Of a stretch of DNA of 64,000 bases, positions 59,447 to 64,000 are shown one piece after another. Where the stretch lies: the NCBI GenBank assembly GCA_964492065.1, contig CAZBHH010000007.1:1-64000 (forward strand). The letters run 5' to 3'. The stretch's first letter is position 1. Each line of letters starts with the position of its first letter. The position numbers and the translations under genes were made by a program. The DNA is from JADKAC01 sp964492065. GTDB lineage: Bacteria; Bacteroidota; Bacteroidia; Chitinophagales; BACL12. Under the pieces are notes generated by a model that was given only the letters and a program-made list of their open reading frames with translations, made no database searches and was not told where the DNA came from.

Positions 59447-60349
59447 ATGCAATGGAAAGATAGCATCAAGGAATTCAAACTGTATCTGCAACTGGAAAAA
59501 TCCTTATCGGCCAATTCTGTTGAAGCCTATCTGCACGATATTGAAAGGTTGTCTGAATTTGTGGAAATATTCTATCCGGAAATATTACCCCATACCATGC
59601 AACAGGAACATCTCTCTAAATTTATTCACTACCTGAATGAGATCGGTATGAACGACCGGTCGCAGGCACGCATGATTTCGGGTGTGCGGGCATTCTTTAA
59701 ATTTTTGCTGATGGACGACCGCATAGATACAGATCCTTCGCAGTTGCTCGAATTGCCGAAACTGAAAAAGAAATTGCCCGATACGCTGAATGTCGGGGAA
59801 ATCAATGCCATTCTGGAAGCCGTGGACATGAGTAGGCCGGATGGCATGCGCAACCGTGCCATCCTGGAGACGCTGTACAGTTGCGGGCTTCGGGTAAGCG
59901 AATTAACCGAGTTAAGAATTTCTGATCTCCACCTGCAGGTGGATTTTATAAAGGTAACCGGCAAGGGCAATAAGGAGCGGTTGGTGCCGATAGGCAGGAG
60001 CGCTAAGCAAAGTATCACCGCATATCTGGAACATATCCGGGTGCAGGTACCTATACAAAAGGGTTTTGAAGACCATGTGTTTTTAAACCGGCGGGGCAGG
60101 AAGCTGACCCGGATTTATATATTTCTGATGCTGCGGCAATACGCCGCCGCCGCCGGTATCCGCAAGACGATTTCGCCGCATACCTTCCGGCATTCCTTTG
60201 CCACCCATCTCATCGAAGGCGGTGCGGGATTGCGGGCGGTGCAGGAAATGCTGGGACATGAAAGCATTACTACCACCGAAATCTATACCCACCTCGACAG
60301 GGAATTTCTCAGGGATACTCTGATTCAGTATCACCCCCGGTTCAAGTAA
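59447..60349 (+). CDS. xerD: Tyrosine recombinase XerD
   Basis: A 300-residue tyrosine site-specific recombinase that resolves chromosome dimers at dif with XerC and FtsK. Seen: N-terminal SAM-like domain (IKEFKLYLQLEKSLSANSVEAYL) and catalytic residues Arg149 (SCGLRVSEL), Lys173 (TGKGNKERLVP), His245 and Arg248 (HTFRHSFATH), His271 (LGHESIT) and the nucleophile Tyr280 (TTTEIYTHLD). The ATG at 59447 (MQWKDSIKEF) gives the normal XerD length and follows a box TAATTTTC with 5 bases in between; a GTG at 59399 would add 16 residues. It is a stand-alone housekeeping gene, not part of an integron or mobile element. Confidence 0.92.
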   Translation: MQWKDSIKEFKLYLQLEKSLSANSVEAYLHDIERLSEFVEIFYPEILPHTMQQEHLSKFIHYLNEIGMNDRSQARMISGVRAFFKFLLMDDRIDTDPSQLLELPKLKKKLPDTLNVGEINAILEAVDMSRPDGMRNRAILETLYSCGLRVSELTELRISDLHLQVDFIKVTGKGNKERLVPIGRSAKQSITAYLEHIRVQVPIQKGFEDHVFLNRRGRKLTRIYIFLMLRQYAAAAGIRKTISPHTFRHSFATHLIEGGAGLRAVQEMLGHESITTTEIYTHLDREFLRDTLIQYHPRFK

Positions 60350-60374
60350 AGTTCTCCGATTCAATTTTCACTGC

Positions 60375-60382
60375 TATCTTTG
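60375..60382 (+). promoter_or_regulatory. -7 promoter box of tRNA-Leu(GAG)
   Basis: TATCTTTG, perfect TAnnTTTG, 17 bases before the first base of the tRNA. No clear -33 TTTG is seen. Confidence 0.6.
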
Positions 60383-60399
60383 CCGCCTGTCTCCCCAAT

Positions 60400-60483
60400 G
60401 CCCAGGTGGCGAAACTGGTAGACGCACCAGCTTGAGGGGCTGGCGTCCGCAAGGATGTGCAAGTTCGAATCTTGTCCTGGGCA
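60400..60483 (+). tRNA. tRNA-Leu (anticodon GAG)
   Basis: An 84-base class II tRNA. Acceptor GCCCAGG at 60400-60406 pairs with CCTGGGC at 60476-60482, discriminator A. The anticodon stem CCAGC/GCTGG encloses TTGAGGG, giving anticodon GAG. A long variable arm and the GTTCGAATC T-loop are present. The 3' CCA is not encoded. Confidence 0.95.
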
Positions 60484-60525
60484 CTTGTCATTTTAAAGGC
60501 ACTCTCTCGTTACAACGGACTTCAT

Positions 60526-60753
60526 TTAAGGGAATAACTCCCTGACGGGATGCAGTCTGTCCCGCATATAATTTTTCAGGTTAATGAGAAAGGCGAGGCT
60601 CATATATACCAATACCGGCGAGCCTAAGGTGAGAAAAGTAATGTAGATGAAAAACAAGCGAATGCGTGATGTGGCGATTCCCATTTTTTCACCGAGATAG
60701 GAACAAACTCCGAATACCCCTTTTTCCACCAGGTATTTTAACTGATTGAACAT
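60526..60753 (-). CDS. PspC domain small membrane protein
   Basis: A 75-residue protein with a PspC domain: LVEKGVFGVCSYLGEKMGIATSRIRLFFIYITFL, with one or two membrane helices (LFFIYITFLTLGSPVLVYMSLAF). PspC is the membrane partner of the phage-shock response in E. coli; here there is no pspA or pspB nearby, so it is a stand-alone member of the kind common in Bacteroidota. The ATG at 60753 is fixed by the -7 box four bases upstream. It is followed on the minus strand by no close gene, and the DUF2851 gene lies 14 bases upstream. Confidence 0.88.
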   Translation of the reverse strand: MFNQLKYLVEKGVFGVCSYLGEKMGIATSRIRLFFIYITFLTLGSPVLVYMSLAFLINLKNYMRDRLHPVRELFP

Positions 60754-60757
60754 ATAG

Positions 60758-60765
60758 CAAATTTA
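60758..60765 (-). promoter_or_regulatory. -7 promoter box of the pspC-like gene
   Basis: TAAATTTG on the minus strand, perfect TAnnTTTG, four bases before the ATG at 60753. Confidence 0.6.
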
Positions 60766-60767
60766 AG

Positions 60768-62027
60768 TTATTCCTGCATTCCCAACACAAAATACCCCAC
60801 ATGACATTGTAAACATTTGCGGTGGTCGCAGTATTCTTTTTTCAGTTGCAGCATGCCCTGGGTTTCTGCTGCGTTTTCTGCAGAGAATCCCAATGCCGCC
60901 CACTTGGTTATTATGGCATTTTTTTCGGGTTTGAGTTTTTCCAGCAATGCAATTGCGTCATCGATCATTTCCTGCCTGCCGTGTTTCAATCCGTATAAAT
61001 ATTTAATAGGAGCAACGGTATTCATCAACAGGACTTGAACTGTGGATTTTCCCAATCCCGAAACGGATACCCGTGCGGCCTTCCTGAAGTGATAGTGTTC
61101 CTTCCAGTAATCGCCGGGCTGGATGGCGAAGGCGTCTTCCATTTTTTTTACATCGTTTTGCAATATCAATGTGTCGAAGAATGCATTGGTTTTACAGATG
61201 AATGCCGCCAACTGGCTGAGCCGGATTGTCGGAAACGATGCAGGCCGCATTCTCGAGAACTTCCATTGCAGCGCCGGCGCCGATAATGAAAATTTATTTT
61301 TCAGAAAGTGGTATTCCGACTGCAGCTTGTGCGGGTACAGCTCTTTAAAACTGCCTTCGAGAAACCCCGCCGTACCAAACAGCAGTGATTCGGTTTGCAG
61401 TAAATCGTTCTTGTGGCGCAGCACGGTTTTCAATGGCAGGGCGCCGGCAACCAGCTCCATCGCTTCGCCGTTTACCGGAGCGCCGAAGCTGCGAGCGAGC
61501 AATTGGTAGGTCGTTTCTTCCCAGTCATTTTTGTTGTAGTGCAATCGCTCCTCAATATGCAGGGCTTTTTGCTCCAGCCGCTCTGCCGTGAGCCGTTGCA
61601 GCCAGCTTTTCCATTTTATTTCCGGGAAACCGCCGATGTGTTTTTCGCAGGGAATCCACGCCGATGTCTGCATCATGGCTGCGTATTTGTTGAGCAGCCT
61701 GCCGGGAATTTTCCCGTTGAGTTCCAATACCGGAATGCCGTTTTCGTATCCGTCGTCTCTGAATACGACGTGCAGTATCACGTTGTTGAAAGCGGGATCC
61801 GTTTGATGGGCATGTAGTTTCCAATCCGAGCTTTTAATATGCACTTCGATATTTCCCGCCCAAATGGTATCGCCGATTTTAATCTTCGCCTGCAGAAAAT
61901 CGGGGCCTGCATTCGTATTGCGGGTGCCGGGTTGCAGTATGGTGATTTTTTCATCGGCAGTAGAATGCAATGCATGGGTATCCAATAATTGCATACTCCA
62001 AATAAATTGAAGTAACTCTTCGTTCAT
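60768..62027 (-). CDS. DUF2851 family protein
   Basis: A 419-residue cytosolic protein. The start MNEELLQFIWSMQLLDTHAL, then TILQPGTRNTNAGPDFLQAKIKIG and WAGNIEVHIKSSDWKLHAHQ are the signature blocks of DUF2851, widespread in Bacteroidota and without known function. The last 40 residues end in YCDHRKCLQCHVG with three Cys and two His, which could bind zinc. The N-terminal half is alpha/beta and the middle is helical. It is 14 bases upstream of the pspC-like gene and 19 bases downstream of pyrF on the same strand. Confidence 0.85.
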   Translation of the reverse strand: MNEELLQFIWSMQLLDTHALHSTADEKITILQPGTRNTNAGPDFLQAKIKIGDTIWAGNIEVHIKSSDWKLHAHQTDPAFNNVILHVVFRDDGYENGIPVLELNGKIPGRLLNKYAAMMQTSAWIPCEKHIGGFPEIKWKSWLQRLTAERLEQKALHIEERLHYNKNDWEETTYQLLARSFGAPVNGEAMELVAGALPLKTVLRHKNDLLQTESLLFGTAGFLEGSFKELYPHKLQSEYHFLKNKFSLSAPALQWKFSRMRPASFPTIRLSQLAAFICKTNAFFDTLILQNDVKKMEDAFAIQPGDYWKEHYHFRKAARVSVSGLGKSTVQVLLMNTVAPIKYLYGLKHGRQEMIDDAIALLEKLKPEKNAIITKWAALGFSAENAAETQGMLQLKKEYCDHRKCLQCHVGYFVLGMQE

Positions 62028-62046
62028 GGGTAAAGTTTAATTAAAA

Positions 62047-62865
62047 TTAAAGGATTATTTGCTTGCGGCGCAATAATTCTTCCATTGTGTATTGAATGCC
62101 GCTTGCAACCGTAGCTGCCATTTCAGCAAAATCCTTCCCGTTGCCGGCGTAGATGATATTGCGTGAACTGTTTACCAGCAATCCGCAATCCGCATTTAAC
62201 CCATGCTCGGAAATGGCCTCCAGGTCTCCGCCCTGGGCGCCTACGCCGGGAACAAGAAAAAAATGATCGGGTGCCAATGCACGGATTTGTTGAAACATTG
62301 CGGGATGTGTGGCTCCGACGACGTACATCAGATTTTCCGGTGTGCCCCATTGCTGCGATTGCAAAAGTACGTGTTCAAATATCTTGCGTTCGCCGCAGTT
62401 GCGAAACTGAAAGTCGCTGCTTCCCGCATTGGAAGTGAGCACGAGCAGTACCACCCATTTGCCATCCAGGAAAAACGGCTTTACCGAATCGGAACCCATA
62501 TAAGGTGATACTGTAATTGCATCGGCATGCATGACGTTAAAAAACGCCTCTGCATAGCGCTGGGAGGTGTTGCCTATATCGCCCCGCTTCGCATCGGCAA
62601 TGATAAAATGCGAATCGCCGATGTAGGCAATTGTCTTTTCAAGACTCTGCCATCCCTTGCTGCCATAGGCTTCGTAAAAGGCCGTATTCGGTTTATAGGC
62701 GACGCAATAATCTCTCGTTGCATTGATTATTTGTTTGTTGAATGCATAGACGGGATCATCTGCATCGAGCAGGTGTTTGGGAATTTTTTGAATATCGGTA
62801 TCTAACCCAATGCAGAGATAAGATTTTTTTTCCCGTATGGATTGAATTAATTGACTGCGGTTCAT
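62047..62865 (-). CDS. pyrF: Orotidine 5'-phosphate decarboxylase (PyrF subfamily 2)
   Basis: A 272-residue TIM-barrel enzyme that converts OMP to UMP. It belongs to the longer subfamily found in Bacteroidota and mycobacteria: MNRSQLIQSIREKKSYLCIGLD opens, VAYKPNTAFYEAYGSKGW and IADAKRGDIGNTSQRYA carry the catalytic Asp-x-Lys-x-x-Asp, and FLVPGVGAQGGD holds the phosphate-binding site. The ATG at 62865 is preferred over a TTG 12 bases upstream, which lies inside the promoter box. It is read as the first of pyrF-DUF2851, with pspC behind its own box. Confidence 0.93.
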   Translation of the reverse strand: MNRSQLIQSIREKKSYLCIGLDTDIQKIPKHLLDADDPVYAFNKQIINATRDYCVAYKPNTAFYEAYGSKGWQSLEKTIAYIGDSHFIIADAKRGDIGNTSQRYAEAFFNVMHADAITVSPYMGSDSVKPFFLDGKWVVLLVLTSNAGSSDFQFRNCGERKIFEHVLLQSQQWGTPENLMYVVGATHPAMFQQIRALAPDHFFLVPGVGAQGGDLEAISEHGLNADCGLLVNSSRNIIYAGNGKDFAEMAATVASGIQYTMEELLRRKQIIL

Positions 62866-62874
62866 CGTGTTCCG

Positions 62875-62882
62875 CAAATGTA
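62875..62882 (-). promoter_or_regulatory. -7 promoter box of pyrF
   Basis: TACATTTG on the minus strand, perfect TAnnTTTG, nine bases before the ATG at 62865. Confidence 0.55.
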
Positions 62883-62907
62883 GGGAATTTAATTCCGGGC
62901 TTTGAAA

Positions 62908-63150
62908 TCAGGCAACCGTTTCGATGGATTTTATTTCGGGGATGGCGCTGCGAATGGATTCTTCCACGCCGGCTTTCATAGTCATAAAACTCATCGGACA
63001 GCTCTCGCATGCACCCAATAGTTTTACTTTCACTATCATATCCTCCGTAATCTCCACAATCCGGATATCGCCGCCGTCTGCGTTCAGATAGGGACGGATG
63101 GTATCGAGTGAAGATTCCACCTTATCGTATATTTCCTTTGTCAGTTTCAT
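62908..63150 (-). CDS. NifU C-terminal domain Fe-S scaffold/carrier protein
   Basis: An 80-residue Nfu-type protein. MKLTKEIYDKVESSLDTIRP is followed by YLNADGGDIRIVEIT and the cluster motif GACESCPMSFMTMKAGVE with CxxC, as in NifU C-terminal and NfuA domains that carry 4Fe-4S clusters to target enzymes. The start at 63150 matches the normal N-terminus; longer upstream frames overlap the Mrp gene. A perfect -7 box lies 14 bases upstream. It is beside the Mrp ATPase gene (31 bases apart), and likely acts with it and with HscB in Fe-S assembly. Confidence 0.93.
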   Translation of the reverse strand: MKLTKEIYDKVESSLDTIRPYLNADGGDIRIVEITEDMIVKVKLLGACESCPMSFMTMKAGVEESIRSAIPEIKSIETVA

Positions 63151-63164
63151 AGCTATCGCCACAA

Positions 63165-63172
63165 CAAATTTA
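63165..63172 (-). promoter_or_regulatory. -7 promoter box of the nfu-like gene
   Basis: TAAATTTG on the minus strand, 14 bases before the ATG at 63150 and 10 bases after the stop of mrp. It suggests separate transcription from mrp. Confidence 0.5.
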
Positions 63173-63181
63173 CGGCAATTC

Positions 63182-64000
63182 TCAGAGTAATACCTCAACT
63201 TTTTTCGTCGGCGCCGCCGATTCATTGCGGATGGAAATGCACCTGGCCGCATTATTTACCATTTCTTCAAACGCCCGTTGTACGTCGGGATGTTTAAAAG
63301 CGGGAGTGCCGCTGTCGCCGCCTTCGCGGATTCCCTGCACTAATGGAATCTGGCTGAGCAGCGCCACATTTAATTCTTCCGCTAATTTTTTGCCGCCGCC
63401 TTCTCCGAAAATGAAGTATTTGTTCTCCGGCAATTCTTCCGGTGTAAACCAGGCCATATTTTCGACGATACCGAGTACCGGGACATTGATATTGGGCATA
63501 TTAAACATAGCCGCAGCTTTGCGGGCATCTGCTATCGCTACTTCCTGCGGTGTGGTAACCACGATGGCGCCGGTAACCGGAACTGTCTGCACTAATGTCA
63601 GATGGATATCACCGGTTCCGGGAGGCAGGTCAATTACCAGGTAATCGAGTTCGCCCCAATGACAATCGCTTACAAACTGCCGCAGCGCCGAAGATACCAT
63701 AGGCCCCCGCCATACAACCGCTTGTGACGGATCTACGAGGAATCCAATGGACAGCACTTTCAAACCGAATTTTTCAACCGGGATGATGGTCGCCTTGCCA
63801 TTGATCTGCTGTACCCTCGGTTTTGCATCTTGCAGTCCGAGCATCAACGGTATGGATGGACCGTAAATATCGGCATCGATAATTCCCACCTTGGCGCCCG
63901 TCTCCGCCAAACCCATTGCGAGATTTACCGATATAGTCGATTTGCCAACGCCGCCTTTTCCGGAGCATACTACTATGATATTTTTTACACCTGGCAATAA
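63182..64000 (-). CDS. Mrp/ApbC P-loop ATPase, 5' part beyond the window
   Basis: The C-terminal ~272 residues of a Mrp/ApbC/NBP35-type ATPase that carries and transfers Fe-S clusters. The Walker A motif is VVCSGKGGVGKSTISVNLA, then DADIYGPSIPLMLG, LVIDLPPGTGDIHLTL, VTTPQEVAIADARKAAAMF and a C-terminal GIVENMAWFTPEE region; the two Cys of the usual CPxC motif are not seen where expected (NMAWFTPEELPENK), so the cluster site may be altered. The frame is open to the window edge (LLPGVKN...), and the N-terminal DUF59 domain and start codon are outside. It is followed by the nfu-like gene. Confidence 0.9.
   Translation of the reverse strand, partial: LLPGVKNIIVVCSGKGGVGKSTISVNLAMGLAETGAKVGIIDADIYGPSIPLMLGLQDAKPRVQQINGKATIIPVEKFGLKVLSIGFLVDPSQAVVWRGPMVSSALRQFVSDCHWGELDYLVIDLPPGTGDIHLTLVQTVPVTGAIVVTTPQEVAIADARKAAAMFNMPNINVPVLGIVENMAWFTPEELPENKYFIFGEGGGKKLAEELNVALLSQIPLVQGIREGGDSGTPAFKHPDVQRAFEEMVNNAARCISIRNESAAPTKKVEVLL

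Noticed and set aside
59447..60483. xerD next to tRNA-Leu as an integrative element with attachment site
   Set aside because: XerD is a normal housekeeping recombinase, the tRNA is complete, there is no repeated 3' tRNA end nearby and no cargo genes.

Overview
The window is a stretch of chromosome from a member of the Bacteroidota. Direct signs are three secreted proteins with type IX secretion (T9SS) C-terminal sorting domains (960-3581, 15667-16170, 28253-30649), many perfect copies of the Bacteroidota -7 promoter box TAnnTTTG in front of genes, no visible Shine-Dalgarno sequences, and families that are almost confined to this phylum (GWxTD, DUF2851, DUF3078, WbqC). A Saprospiria/Chitinophagia-like lineage is my guess, not something the sequence proves. 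There is no phage, insertion sequence, CRISPR array or integrated island. Most genes are single-copy housekeeping or conserved-unknown genes in short operons on both strands.

Layout. 1-3.6 kb: end of a SixA phosphatase, a small dimeric-barrel protein and a secreted Asp-box propeller. 3.6-15.1 kb: ComEC, a GH3-family adenylating enzyme, the RseP protease-unknown-HscB run, tRNA-Leu(CAA), rplU-rpmA with a clear terminator, then a tight polX-ubiA-ruvX-def operon. 14.5-18 kb: small exported proteins and a large unknown helical protein. 18-25.7 kb: glycine dehydrogenase GcvP, a decayed CoA-transferase remnant, a DUF900 hydrolase, a deoxyhypusine-synthase-like enzyme without the family's active-site lysine, DUF3078-MscL and an ElaA acetyltransferase. 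25.9-34.2 kb: YigZ, a sensor kinase, a large secreted protein with a lysyl-oxidase-like domain, a glycosyltransferase and two unknowns. 34.2-43.5 kb, minus strand: an SdiA-regulated-like lipoprotein with a GreA/Rnk-like factor, QueD, and a six-gene run agmatinase-redoxin lipoprotein-copper monooxygenase/cytochrome c-MFS-flippase-flippase. 43.5-50.3 kb: a membrane protein with a short asparaginase, a three-gene phosphorelay (hybrid kinase, HPt, membrane-tethered response regulator), an NRDE protein, RlmI and a UbiA-like protein. 50.3-64 kb: bioB-bioF-FAD oxidoreductase, a beta-lactamase-fold hydrolase with WbqC, GWxTD, a GT2 glycosyltransferase, AroQ, XerD, tRNA-Leu(GAG), PspC, DUF2851, PyrF, a NifU-type scaffold and the Mrp ATPase, which runs off the right edge.

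How genes may work together. HscB, the NifU C-terminal protein and Mrp serve Fe-S cluster assembly; BioB is a likely client and BioF lies beside it. Agmatinase and the DHS-like enzyme could belong to one polyamine route although they are 19 kb apart. The hybrid kinase, HPt and anchored receiver have the parts of a complete His-Asp-His-Asp relay whose output would stay at the membrane.

The main points for follow-up are the T9SS lysyl-oxidase-like protein with copper and cofactor residues in place, the recurring placement of the -7 box only 4-6 nt before start codons (pointing to leaderless or nearly leaderless mRNAs), the altered active sites in the DHS-like and PolX proteins, the copper monooxygenase/redoxin pair and the tethered phosphorelay. 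All family assignments were made by reading motifs; no database search was run.
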